Shown here piece after piece: positions 53,400-61,815 of a stretch of DNA of 64,000 nucleotides. The DNA lies in NCBI RefSeq assembly GCF_042665255.1, contig NZ_JBHTCD010000017.1; one strand, given 5' to 3'. This DNA comes from Insolitispirillum peregrinum. GTDB taxonomy: Bacteria; Pseudomonadota; Alphaproteobacteria; Rhodospirillales; Rhodospirillaceae. Position numbers and translations under genes: made by a program. How positions within the stretch are numbered: the stretch's first letter is position 1; each line of letters begins with the position of its first letter. The notes under the pieces are model-generated. The model was not told the DNA's origin, made no database searches, and was given only the letters and a program-made list of their open reading frames with translations.

Positions 53400-54704
53400 T
53401 TACACTCCCAGTTTGTCGCGCAGGCCATACCACCACGCGCCCAGCGCGGTCAGCGGCACGCGCAGCGCCCGGCCACCGGGGAAGGGATAATAGGGCAGAT
53501 TGGCAAAGGCATCAAAGCGGGTGGCATCCCCACAAATGGCTTCCGCAATCAGGCGACCGGCCAGATGTGTGCAGGTGACGCCGTGACCGCTGTAGCCGTG
53601 GGCGAAGTAAACGTTGCCCGGCAGGCGGCCAAAGTGCGGGATGCGGGTCATGGTCAGGGCAAAGTTGCCGCTCCACGCAAAATCCAGCCGCACGCCCTTC
53701 AGGCGCGGGAATACCTTTTCCAGATGCGGGCGCAGCCAGGCCTGAATGTCTGCCGGTTCGGCCCCGCCATAGACGATGCCGCCGCCAAACAGCAAGCGGT
53801 GGTCTTCGGTCGGGCGGAAGTAATCCAGCACATAGTTGGCATCTTCAACCGCGGTCATGGTCGGGAACAGCTCGTTGATCACCGCTTCGCCCAGCACTTC
53901 GGTGGTCACCACCTGCGTGCTGACCGGCATGATTTTTGCGGTCAGTTCCGGCACCGCGTCACCCAGATAGGCATTGCCGCAGGTGACGGCATAGCGGGCC
54001 GAGACCTGACCTTCCGGGGTATGGATCACCGGTGTCGGGCCGCTGCGGTCAATGCGCAGGACGCGGGTCTGTTCGTAAATCACTCCGCCCAGACTTTCCA
54101 GCGCCGCTGCTTCTCCCAGCGCCAGGTTCAGCGGGTGCATGTGGCCGCCGCGATGGTCGATCATGCCGCCGACATAGACATCACTGCCGACATGCTGCCG
54201 CAGGCCGTCGCGGTCGAGGACTTCCAGACCATCGTGGCCGTGGCGCAGCCAGTTTTCGCGCATCCCGCTCAGTTCACGCATCTGCTTCTGGCTGTAGGCG
54301 GCAAAGACGTTGGTCGGGCGATAGGCGCAGGCGATGCCGTATTTGGCAATCCGCTCGCGGATGATGTCGCCGCCTTCCAGCGACATTTTGCCCAGCGTGC
54401 GGGCGGCGTCGAGGCCATAGCGGTGCTCGATCACTTCCAGATCACGGCTATAGCCGTTGACGATCTGCCCGCCGTTGCGGCCCGAGGCGCCCCAGCCGAT
54501 GCGGGCGGCTTCGAGCAGCACCACTTTAAAGCCGCGCTCGGCCAGATGCAGCGCCGCCGACAGCCCGGTGAAGCCACCGCCAATCACGCAGATATCACTT
54601 TCCACCGGCCCCTTCAGCGATGGCCGTTCCGGCGTCGGGTTGGCCGTCGCGGCATAGTAGGTCTGCGGCAGTTCACCCTGAGGGATGGAAGACGGATGCG
54701 CCAT
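53400..54704 (-). CDS. PuuB-like FAD-dependent oxidoreductase
   Basis: The 434-residue enzyme has the FAD-binding fold ICVIGGGFTGLSAALHLAER with GWGASGRNGGQIVNGYSRDL, and the C-terminal YFAHGYSGHGVTCTHLAGRL, all typical of gamma-glutamylputrescine oxidase. This family oxidises gamma-glutamylputrescine or related amines with release of ammonia and H2O2. The start was set at ATG 54704 (MAHPSSIPQG), with AGAGG about 8 nt upstream; the longer frame has no good site and is AT-rich. It pairs with the downstream amidotransferase and is divergent from a GntR regulator, so a small amine-catabolism module is inferred. It differs from the paralogue at 26084-27355 in context. Confidence 0.9.
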   Translation of the reverse strand: MAHPSSIPQGELPQTYYAATANPTPERPSLKGPVESDICVIGGGFTGLSAALHLAERGFKVVLLEAARIGWGASGRNGGQIVNGYSRDLEVIEHRYGLDAARTLGKMSLEGGDIIRERIAKYGIACAYRPTNVFAAYSQKQMRELSGMRENWLRHGHDGLEVLDRDGLRQHVGSDVYVGGMIDHRGGHMHPLNLALGEAAALESLGGVIYEQTRVLRIDRSGPTPVIHTPEGQVSARYAVTCGNAYLGDAVPELTAKIMPVSTQVVTTEVLGEAVINELFPTMTAVEDANYVLDYFRPTEDHRLLFGGGIVYGGAEPADIQAWLRPHLEKVFPRLKGVRLDFAWSGNFALTMTRIPHFGRLPGNVYFAHGYSGHGVTCTHLAGRLIAEAICGDATRFDAFANLPYYPFPGGRALRVPLTALGAWWYGLRDKLGV

Positions 54705-54896
54705 GCTGGGGCCTCTTGGATTGTGGGACGCCGGAAATGCGGCGTATGATGTGATCACAGCAAAGGATGGCGGCGGCGTCAAATAAAATGTGATCACTTT
54801 TTTCGCAATGCAGCCATTCGGCTTCCGGTTGACGCGGTGCAGCGACAAGGGTAAAGGCCACTGAGATCAGAGGTGTTGGCAAACAGGCAAAATCCC

Positions 54897-55616
54897 ATGG
54901 CAAAGTCCGCAGCCCTAAATATCCCCCTGCCGGCGCGCGGCGAACGGGAAACCGTCAACCAGTGGGTCTATCGGGTCCTGCGCGAAGCGGTGATGATTGG
55001 CCGCATCCCGCCGGGGCGGCCTTTGACCATCCGCGAGATCGCGGCGGCGCTGGATGTCAGCACCATGCCGGTGCGCGAAGCCCTGCGCCGTCTGGCCAGT
55101 GAACAGGCGCTGGAAGTGCGCGACAACCGCCGGGTTCTGGTACCGCACATGACGGCGGCCCGTTTTCAGGAGCTGTGCGAGCTGCGCATTGCCATCGAGT
55201 CCCATGCTGCCGAGCGGGCCTTGCCGTGGCTGACCGAAGCCACCCTTGAGCAACTGGCCGAGGTGGACCGGGGCATTGATGCCGCCAACACCGCCGGGGA
55301 TGTCGAACAGGCGACCATCCTCAATCAGCAGTTCCACCGCATCATCTATACCGCCAACCCGCACCAGACGGCGATGCCGCTGGTGGAAAGCCTGTGGCTG
55401 CAACTGGGGCCGTTTGTCCGGCTGGCGCTGTCGCGTCTCAGCGACCATTACACCGTTGACCGCCACGCCGAGGCGCTGACCGCCATCCGCCGCCGCGATG
55501 CGATGGCCTTGCGGGTGGCGATCGGGGCCGATATCCGCGATGGCATCACCCACGCCGGTACCGCCGAGCTGCTGAACGCCTATATCGGTAGCGCCGGGGA
55601 ATCCAGCGGGCCATAA
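54897..55616 (+). CDS. GntR-family regulator (FadR/FCD subfamily)
   Basis: The 239-residue protein has an N-terminal winged helix (ETVNQWVYRVLREAVMIGRI, LTIREIAAALDVSTMPVREA) and an all-helical FCD ligand domain (FQELCELRIAIESHAAERAL, NQQFHRIIYTANPH with the metal-binding histidines). It is divergent from the amine oxidase/amidotransferase pair across about 190 bp of AT-richer sequence and probably controls it. The start is uncertain: ATG 54897 or GTG 54873. Its 3' end overlaps the 3' end of the converging ABC ATPase gene by 37 bp. Confidence 0.88.
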   Translation: MAKSAALNIPLPARGERETVNQWVYRVLREAVMIGRIPPGRPLTIREIAAALDVSTMPVREALRRLASEQALEVRDNRRVLVPHMTAARFQELCELRIAIESHAAERALPWLTEATLEQLAEVDRGIDAANTAGDVEQATILNQQFHRIIYTANPHQTAMPLVESLWLQLGPFVRLALSRLSDHYTVDRHAEALTAIRRRDAMALRVAIGADIRDGITHAGTAELLNAYIGSAGESSGP

Positions 55617-56266
55617 TCGATCAGGCTGCCACGGTCGAGGGCATAGGCGCGGTTGCACACCAGTCGGGCGGTCAGGACGTTCTGCTCTGACACAATCAGC
55701 GTCAACCCTTCGGCGCGCATCGCCCGCAGGGCGTCGAGCATCTGTTCGACAATGCGCGGGGCCAGGCCCTCGGATGGCTCATCCAGCAGTACCAGCGACG
55801 GATTGCCCATCAGGGTGCGGGCGATGGCCAGCATTTGCTGTTCTCCGCCCGACAGCGCCCCGCCGGGACGGTGGCGGTGTTCGGCCAGATTGGGGAACAG
55901 GGCAAACAGGCGCTCTTCCGTCCACGGGCGCAGGCCGTCGCGGGCGGGCTGTTTGCCGACCGTCAGGTTTTCCTGCACCGACAATTCGCTGAAAATCCGG
56001 CGGTTTTCCGGCACCCAGCCCAGACCCAGCCGGGCGATGCGGTGCGACGGCAATCCGTTGAGAGGCCGCCCATCAAACCGGATATCACCCCGCACGCGGC
56101 CCGTCTGGCGGCTGATCTGACCGGCAAGGGCCATCATGATCGAGCTTTTGCCCGCGCCATTGCGGCCAATCAGCGCCACGGCGTCGCCTTTGGCAACCTC
56201 AAGGTGGATATCGTGCAGGATGTGGGCCTGACCGTACCACAGGTTCAGGTGCTTAACGCTCAGCAT
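55580..56266 (-). CDS. Branched-chain-amino-acid-type ABC transporter ATPase (LivF-like)
   Basis: The 228-residue ATPase shows Walker A GRNGAGKSS, signature LSGGEQQMLAIARTLMGN, Walker B LVLLDEPSEGLAP and the LivF-type segment GWVPENRRIFSELSVQENL. The start was placed at ATG 56266 (MLSVKHLNLWYG), which overlaps the LivG stop by 14 bp. It is the last gene of the operon that encodes the substrate-binding protein, fused permease and two ATPases. Confidence 0.93.
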   Translation of the reverse strand: MLSVKHLNLWYGQAHILHDIHLEVAKGDAVALIGRNGAGKSSIMMALAGQISRQTGRVRGDIRFDGRPLNGLPSHRIARLGLGWVPENRRIFSELSVQENLTVGKQPARDGLRPWTEERLFALFPNLAEHRHRPGGALSGGEQQMLAIARTLMGNPSLVLLDEPSEGLAPRIVEQMLDALRAMRAEGLTLIVSEQNVLTARLVCNRAYALDRGSLIDYGPLDSPALPI

Positions 56267-57047
56267 CGGGGGCCTGCTTTCGATAGGTCGCACCGCGCCC
56301 GAGATAGACGTCACGGACCTGTTCGTCCTGTTGGACCTCGTCGGGGGTGCCGTCTGCCAGCAGGGTTCCGCGATTGATCACCGCCACCCGGTCGGCGTGG
56401 CGAAACACCACATCCATGTCATGTTCTGTGAACACCACGGTGATGGTGCGCTGGCGGGCGAGGGTGACGGTCAGTTCCATCACGCTTTCCCGTTCGGCCA
56501 GCGCCATCCCGGCGGTGGGTTCGTCCATCAACAGCACATGCGGATCATTGACCAGCGCCAGCGCCAGTTCCAGCCGCTTGACATCGCCATAGGCCAAAGT
56601 GGCGCAGGGCAGCGGAGCCAGCGGGCCGAGGCCGACCAGATCAAGCAGGGCCATCGCCTGATCACGGTACAGCGCCCCGGCCCACGGCCACAGGGCACGA
56701 TAGCGGTTATGGGCTGAGATCAGCCCCATCTGAATGTTTTCCAGCACGGTCATCGAGGCAAAGGTGGCGGCAACCTGAAAGGTCCGTCCGACCCCCATCC
56801 GCCAGATGCGGCGCGGTGGCAGGCCGACGAGCGATTTGCCGTTCAGCAGGACATCGCCACTGTCCGGCGACAGATGGCCGGTCAGCAGGTTGAAGGTGGT
56901 GCTTTTTCCAGCCCCGTTGGGTCCGATCAGGGCGAGGATCTGCCCGCGTGGCACTGCCAGTGACAGACCGGCCACCGCCACCACACCGCCATAGCTTTTG
57001 CGCAGGGCGCGGGCTTCGAGCACCGGAGGCAGCAGGGAACAGCTCAT
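56253..57047 (-). CDS. Branched-chain-amino-acid-type ABC transporter ATPase (LivG-like)
   Basis: The 264-residue ATPase has Walker A GPNGAGKST, the LivG pattern GVGRTFQVAATFASMTVLENI, a signature region CATLAYGDVKRLELALALVN (with LAYGD in place of LSGGQ, as common in LivG proteins) and Walker B HVLLMDEPTAGMA. Its start overlaps the stop of the permease gene by 4 bp. Confidence 0.93.
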   Translation of the reverse strand: MSCSLLPPVLEARALRKSYGGVVAVAGLSLAVPRGQILALIGPNGAGKSTTFNLLTGHLSPDSGDVLLNGKSLVGLPPRRIWRMGVGRTFQVAATFASMTVLENIQMGLISAHNRYRALWPWAGALYRDQAMALLDLVGLGPLAPLPCATLAYGDVKRLELALALVNDPHVLLMDEPTAGMALAERESVMELTVTLARQRTITVVFTEHDMDVVFRHADRVAVINRGTLLADGTPDEVQQDEQVRDVYLGRGATYRKQAPDAER

Positions 57048-58915
57048 GGGCGTGACTCTTCAGTGGATGGGCCAACGGACGGGGCACGTCGCACCAGGTC
57101 GATGATACCACTCAACCCCTGTGGCAAGGCGGTTGCCAGCACCACAATCAGCCCCCCCAGAATCAGGCGCCAGTATTCGACGGCGCTGATCAGCGACATG
57201 GCGAGGCCCTTGTAGACCAGCGCACCGAGTACCGGGCCGGTCAGGCTCTGCACCCCGCCCAGCATCACCATCACCAGACCATCGACCGACAGCGGAATGG
57301 CAACGCTATCGGGGAACACGCTGCCCTTCAAAAAGGCGTACAGCGCCCCGGCCAGCCCGGCAAAGGCTCCGGCAAAAACCATGCAGGCCCAGTGCAGCGG
57401 CCCGCGCGGCAGGCCGATGGCTTCGGCGCGCAACGGATTGTCACGGCAGCCGCGCACGGCATAGCCGAACGGCGACAGGGCCAGACGGCGGATCAGCAGA
57501 ATGGCCAGCACCACCACCGCCAGCGTCAGGCCATAAAAGGCAGCGGGAGAGGCTGCCCACGCCTCTGGCCAGATGCCGAGCAGACCGTTGTCGCCGCCGC
57601 TCCACTCGCCGCCCTGAAACAGCATGGACCAGACGATCTGGGCAAAGGCCAGCGTCAGCATCGCCAGATAGACCCCCGACAGGCGCAGGCAGAACCCGCC
57701 CAGCAGGATCGCTCCGGCGATTGCCAGCAGCGGGCCGTTGAGCAGCGCCAGCCCCATCGGAGCCTGCAGCCAGTGCACCGACAGGGCGGCACCATAGGCT
57801 CCCAGACCGAAAAAGGCGGCATGGCCAAAGCTGATCAGACCGCCGACCCCCATCATCAGGTGCAGCGAGGCGGCAAACAGCATGAAGATCAGGATTTCAC
57901 TGGCAACACTCAGCCGGTAATCGCCCAGCCACAGCGGGGCGCTGGCCGCCAGTACCACCGCCGCCAGCAGCAGCCAGCGAACGGGGGGCTGCCATGGCTG
58001 CCACGGGCGGCCAGGAGTTACGGCCTGCGCCGGAGCCTGCGGTTTGCCCAGCAGGCCGGAGGGGCGGACGATCAGTACCGCCGCCATCACCAGAAACATC
58101 AGCACCAGTGTGATGCGGGGGAACAACAGGATGCCAAAGGCATTCAGTTCGGCAATCAGCACCGAGGCCAGCAAGGCCCCGCTGATGCTGCCCAGCCCGC
58201 CGATCACCACCACCACGAACACCGCCACGATCACTTGCAGACCCATGCCATGATGAACGGCGTCGCGGGGGAGCTGGATGGCACCGCCAAGGGCGGCAAG
58301 AAACACTCCCAGCGCAAACACACCTGTAAACAGCCACGCCTGATTGACCCCCAGCGCGGCGACCATCGCGCGGTCCTGTGTTGCCGCCCGCACCAGCAAT
58401 CCCCAGCGGGTGCGGGTCAGCCACCAGCGCAAGGCCAGCCAGACCACCGGCCCGACGGCGATCAGCGCCAGATCGTAGAGGGGGAATTTTTGCCCCAGCA
58501 GGCTGACGGCTCCTTTCAGTCCCGGTGCGCGCGGGCCCAGCAGGTCTTCGGCCCCCCAGATCATCAACACCAGATCTTCGGTGACCAGCGTCAGGCCAAA
58601 GGTGGCCAGCAATTGCAGCAACTCGGGGGCGTCATACAGGCGGCGGAGAATCAGGATTTCGACCAGTGCGGCCACCACGGCTACCGCCAGCGCCGCCAGC
58701 GGTAACGCCAGCCAGAACCCCCAGCCGGTGCCCAGCAGCGGCAGCAACAGGCGATACAGGCTGTAGGCGCCATAGGCCCCCAGCATGTAAAAAGCGCCAT
58801 GGGCGAAGTTGACAATGCGGGTGACGCCAAAGATCAGCGACAGACCGCTGGCGACCAGAAACAGGGAGGAGGCGCTCGCCAGACCGTTGAGCGCCTGCAC
58901 CAGCAGAAAATCCAC
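57044..58915 (-). CDS. Fused LivH-LivM permease of a branched-chain-amino-acid-type ABC transporter
   Basis: This 623-residue protein joins the two permeases, normally separate, in one chain. Residues ~1-295 are LivH-like (VQALNGLASASSLFLVASGL, then LIFGVTRIVNFAHGAFYMLG) and residues ~325-610 are LivM-like (GVGGLISFGHAAFFGLGAYG, MLTLAFAQIVWSMLFQGG). A hydrophilic linker rich in Pro and Gln lies between. I chose GTG 58915; a TTG at 58984 would put a palindromic repeat inside the gene. The substrate could be a branched-chain amino acid, urea or an aromatic compound. Confidence 0.9.
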   Translation of the reverse strand: MDFLLVQALNGLASASSLFLVASGLSLIFGVTRIVNFAHGAFYMLGAYGAYSLYRLLLPLLGTGWGFWLALPLAALAVAVVAALVEILILRRLYDAPELLQLLATFGLTLVTEDLVLMIWGAEDLLGPRAPGLKGAVSLLGQKFPLYDLALIAVGPVVWLALRWWLTRTRWGLLVRAATQDRAMVAALGVNQAWLFTGVFALGVFLAALGGAIQLPRDAVHHGMGLQVIVAVFVVVVIGGLGSISGALLASVLIAELNAFGILLFPRITLVLMFLVMAAVLIVRPSGLLGKPQAPAQAVTPGRPWQPWQPPVRWLLLAAVVLAASAPLWLGDYRLSVASEILIFMLFAASLHLMMGVGGLISFGHAAFFGLGAYGAALSVHWLQAPMGLALLNGPLLAIAGAILLGGFCLRLSGVYLAMLTLAFAQIVWSMLFQGGEWSGGDNGLLGIWPEAWAASPAAFYGLTLAVVVLAILLIRRLALSPFGYAVRGCRDNPLRAEAIGLPRGPLHWACMVFAGAFAGLAGALYAFLKGSVFPDSVAIPLSVDGLVMVMLGGVQSLTGPVLGALVYKGLAMSLISAVEYWRLILGGLIVVLATALPQGLSGIIDLVRRAPSVGPSTEESRP

Positions 58916-58934
58916 GATCGTTGCCTGTCTTAGA

Positions 58935-58979
58935 GCAGTGAACGCAAAAGCGGGGACCGGTTTTGCGCGAAGACACTGC
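58935..58979. repeat. Dispersed palindromic repeat, family gcagtg-cgcaaaa, copy 2
   Basis: gcagtg/cactgc (58935-58940 with 58974-58979) with inner cgcaaaa/ttttgcg (58943-58949 with 58961-58967). It is closely related to 27349-27392 in sequence and spacing. Confidence 0.65.
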
Positions 58980-59008
58980 AACAAATAAAAATGTTGGACC
59001 AGAGGGGT

Positions 59009-59105
59009 ATGGAGCGCTGCTCCAAACCTCGCTGGGGCCTTGAGGCCCCAGACCCCATTCCTTTGATCATAAAAGAAAAATGGGGGATCGGGGCCTCAGG
59101 CCCCG
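59009..59105. repeat. Cluster of palindromes between the binding-protein and permease genes
   Basis: From left to right: a copy, in reverse orientation, of the 10712-10730 palindrome (59009-59027); tggggcc-ttga-ggcccca (59033-59050); ccccatt/aatgggg (59053-59059 with 59079-59085); cggggcc-tca-ggccccg (59089-59105). The 265-bp gap 58916-59180 holds no gene. Such intercistronic structures may hold up or stabilise the transcript after the binding-protein gene. Confidence 0.6.
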
Positions 59106-59180
59106 AACGGGTTCGGGCGGTAGCCCGCTCTTTAAACCCAACTGTGGTGTCCTGTGGTGTCATGTTTAACACGCACTGGT

Positions 59181-60434
59181 CTAGTGGGGCCGCAGGGCCG
59201 CGGCCTGCTCCGGCGGCGGCAGATAGTCTGCCCCGTTGCGATAGCTGAAATCGACCATCACCCCGGCCCCGTCCTTTTGCGCCGTCTTGCCGACAAAGGC
59301 CCCCAGCGTTGACTGGTGATCGGCGGCGCGGAAGGTGATCGGGCCGAACGGGGTGGCGACATCGATGCCCCTGGCGGCGGCAATCAGCGCGGCGGTGTCG
59401 GTCGAACCGGCCTTTTTGAGGATGGCGGCGGCGCTCATCATTGCGCTGTAGCCAACCACCGAGCCGACACGCGGATAGTCATTGTATTTGGCCTGATAGG
59501 CCTTCAGGAACGCCTGATGCTCGGGGGTGGTGATCTGGCTCCACGGATAACCGGTAACAATCCAGCCTTCCGGGGTTTCGGCCCCCAGCGGGTCGAGGTA
59601 TTCCGGCTCGCCGGTCAGCAGGCTGACCACCGGCAGATCATCAAACAGGCCGCGCACGCTGCCTTCGCGGACGAATTTGGTCAGGTCGGGGCCAAAGGTG
59701 ACGTTGAACAGTGCCTCGGGCTTGACCAGCGCCAGCGCCTGCACGGTGGCGGCGGCGTCGATGTTGCCCTGGGCGGGCCATTGTTCCCCGACCCATTCGA
59801 TATCCGGGCGCAGGGCGGTCAGGGCGTCCTTGAACGCTGCCACGGCCGAGGTACCGTATTCATAGTTCGGAGCCACCGTTGCCCAGCGTTTGGCGGGGAG
59901 CTTGGCGGCTTGCTCGGCCAGCATTTTAGCCTGCATCGACACGCTGGGACGCAGGCGGAAGGTATAGTCATTGCCCTGTGACCAGATCAGGGCATCGGTC
60001 AGCGGCTCGGCGGCGAGGAACAGCACCTTCTTTTGCTGGGCGAAATCGGCCACCGCCAGCCCGACATGGGAAAAGAATGTCCCCATCAGCAGGCTGACCT
60101 GATCCCGGCTCAACAGCTCGTTGGCGGCGGTGATGGCGTCGCCCGGCTTGCCGCCGTCGTCGCGGGTGATCACCTCCAGCGGCCGCCCCAGCACGCCACC
60201 ATTGGCGTTGATCTGGTCCTGTGCCAGCAGCAGGCCCTTGCGGTATGGCTCGGTGAAGGCGGGCAGGCGGGAATAGCTGTTGACCTCACCGATGCGGATC
60301 GGCTCGGCGGCCCCGGCCTGCGGCGTGCCCCACAGGGCCGACAGCGTTACCGCTGCCGCCAGCAGGGTGCGCCGGATGGCCCCCCGAACGGCCACCCGCG
60401 TCGTTGTCCGCGTCTCAGTCACCCACGTCAGCAT
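59181..60434 (-). CDS. Branched-chain-amino-acid-type ABC transporter substrate-binding protein
   Basis: The 417-residue protein has a basic N-terminus and signal peptide (RRTLLAAAVTLSALWGTPQA, cleavage near AGAAE), then a LivJ/Leu-Ile-Val-binding fold: RIGEVNSYSRLPAFTEPYRK, GLLLAQDQINANGGVLGRPL, LLMGTFFSHVGLAVADFAQQ. The context with LivHM, LivG and LivF genes makes it the periplasmic receptor of this importer. ATG 60434 was chosen; a GTG at 60455 would lengthen the signal sequence. It is the first gene of the operon, but is separated from the permease by a 265-bp gap with palindromes. Confidence 0.92.
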   Translation of the reverse strand: MLTWVTETRTTTRVAVRGAIRRTLLAAAVTLSALWGTPQAGAAEPIRIGEVNSYSRLPAFTEPYRKGLLLAQDQINANGGVLGRPLEVITRDDGGKPGDAITAANELLSRDQVSLLMGTFFSHVGLAVADFAQQKKVLFLAAEPLTDALIWSQGNDYTFRLRPSVSMQAKMLAEQAAKLPAKRWATVAPNYEYGTSAVAAFKDALTALRPDIEWVGEQWPAQGNIDAAATVQALALVKPEALFNVTFGPDLTKFVREGSVRGLFDDLPVVSLLTGEPEYLDPLGAETPEGWIVTGYPWSQITTPEHQAFLKAYQAKYNDYPRVGSVVGYSAMMSAAAILKKAGSTDTAALIAAARGIDVATPFGPITFRAADHQSTLGAFVGKTAQKDGAGVMVDFSYRNGADYLPPPEQAAALRPH

Positions 60435-60612
60435 CGCCTGTCTTGCTCCCGTCACCCGGATATGGAGGCCGGAGTTTAGCTGCTGGGCAGCGGGAATAAC
60501 AGGCCGATAAACAAATCGGTCGCTTGTTTCGCGTTTTTGGTCATCCTACGTTCAGTCTTGGTTGGCAAGGATACCCGCAGATCAGTTCCGCGGCAGAAAG
60601 CGACGGTCAGGT

Positions 60613-61815
60613 ATGGTTCAGGAAAAAGACCCCGCTGCGGCGGGAGGGCAACGGGCGCGTCCGGCAAAGCGGGGGCGACTGGTGCTGGCGGGGATCGCCG
60701 CTGTGGCAGCGGTGGCGGTTGGATGGAGTGTGCTGGGCAAGGCTCCGGCCTCGCTGCCTCCGGCCCCCAAGGTGCGGGCGGTGGCGGTCAGCGTCGCTCC
60801 GGCCCGGCAACAGGATTTTCCGCTGACCGCCCACAGCATCGGACGGGTGACGGCGATTGCCTCGGTGTCGCTGAAGGCGCGGGTGTCCGGCCTGTTGCAG
60901 GAAACCCTGTTCCGCGAAGGCCAGATGGTGTCCGCCGGGGAGGTGCTGTTCCGGCTGGACCGTGCCCCCTATGAGATCGCCTTGCGGCAGGCCGAGGCCG
61001 CGCTGGAGCGTGATCAGGCGCAACTGGCCAGTGTCCGCGCCGATGTTGGTCGTTATGGCAGCCTGTCGCAGAAAGGCTATGCCTCGACCCAGCAACTGGA
61101 GCAAACCACCGCGCAGGCGCGGGCGCTGGCAGCAACGGTGGCGGCCGATCAGGCGGCGGTCGATCTGGCCCGCCTGAACCTCAGCTATACCGAAGTACGC
61201 GCGCCGATCAGTGGCAAGACCGGGGCGGTGCGGGTCCATCCGGGCAATCTGGTCAATGACAGCGCGGCGCTGGTCGATCTGGCAACCCTGTCACCGATCC
61301 GCATTGCCTTTACCTTGCCGCAGCAGGATATCCCGCTGGTACAGACGGCGATGGCGGGCGGGGCGGTGCAGGCGGTGATCAACGACCGGATTGCCGCCAC
61401 CGTTGATTTCGTTGCCCCACAGGTTGACGCTGCAACCGGGACGGTCGAATTGCGGGCAACCACCGCCAATCAGGACCTGCGACTGGTGCCCGGTGAATTC
61501 GTACAGGTGGCGGTGCGTCTGGGCAGTTTGCCGCAGGCGATGATCGTGCCGCAGGAGGCGATCAATGCCGGGCAGCACGGGGCCTATCTGTATGTCATCA
61601 ACGGCCAGCAAACCGCCGAGATGCGACGGATCAAGGTGCTGCGGCAGGACGGAACCCAGGTTGCGGTGGCAGCGGCGGACGGTGACAGTGGTCCGGCGCT
61701 GGCGGCGGGTGACCGGGTGGTGACCGATGGTCAGCTCGGGCTGGCACCGGGTTTGCCGGTGACGGTGGTCAGTCCACCACCAGCAGCCCCGGCTGACGGC
61801 ACGGAGAAAAAATAA
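60613..61815 (+). CDS. RND efflux periplasmic adaptor (membrane fusion protein)
   Basis: The 400-residue protein has one N-terminal membrane anchor (LVLAGIAAVAAVAVGWSVLG) and the HlyD/AcrA plan: a lipoyl half-motif (ASVSLKARVSGLLQETLFRE, GQMVSAGEVLFRLD), an alpha-hairpin (ALRQAEAALERDQAQLASVR to QLEQTTAQARALAATVAADQ), the second lipoyl half (LNLSYTEVRAPISGKTGAVR) and beta-barrel domains. No lipobox cysteine is seen. It links an inner-membrane RND pump to an outer-membrane channel, which is not encoded in the window. Its TAA overlaps the pump ATG by one base. Confidence 0.93.
   Translation: MVQEKDPAAAGGQRARPAKRGRLVLAGIAAVAAVAVGWSVLGKAPASLPPAPKVRAVAVSVAPARQQDFPLTAHSIGRVTAIASVSLKARVSGLLQETLFREGQMVSAGEVLFRLDRAPYEIALRQAEAALERDQAQLASVRADVGRYGSLSQKGYASTQQLEQTTAQARALAATVAADQAAVDLARLNLSYTEVRAPISGKTGAVRVHPGNLVNDSAALVDLATLSPIRIAFTLPQQDIPLVQTAMAGGAVQAVINDRIAATVDFVAPQVDAATGTVELRATTANQDLRLVPGEFVQVAVRLGSLPQAMIVPQEAINAGQHGAYLYVINGQQTAEMRRIKVLRQDGTQVAVAAADGDSGPALAAGDRVVTDGQLGLAPGLPVTVVSPPPAAPADGTEKK

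Noticed and set aside
58916..58984. Longer LivH-LivM start at TTG 58984
   Set aside because: The extra 23 residues would be encoded by a dispersed palindromic repeat; GTG 58915 starts right at the conserved first membrane segment.
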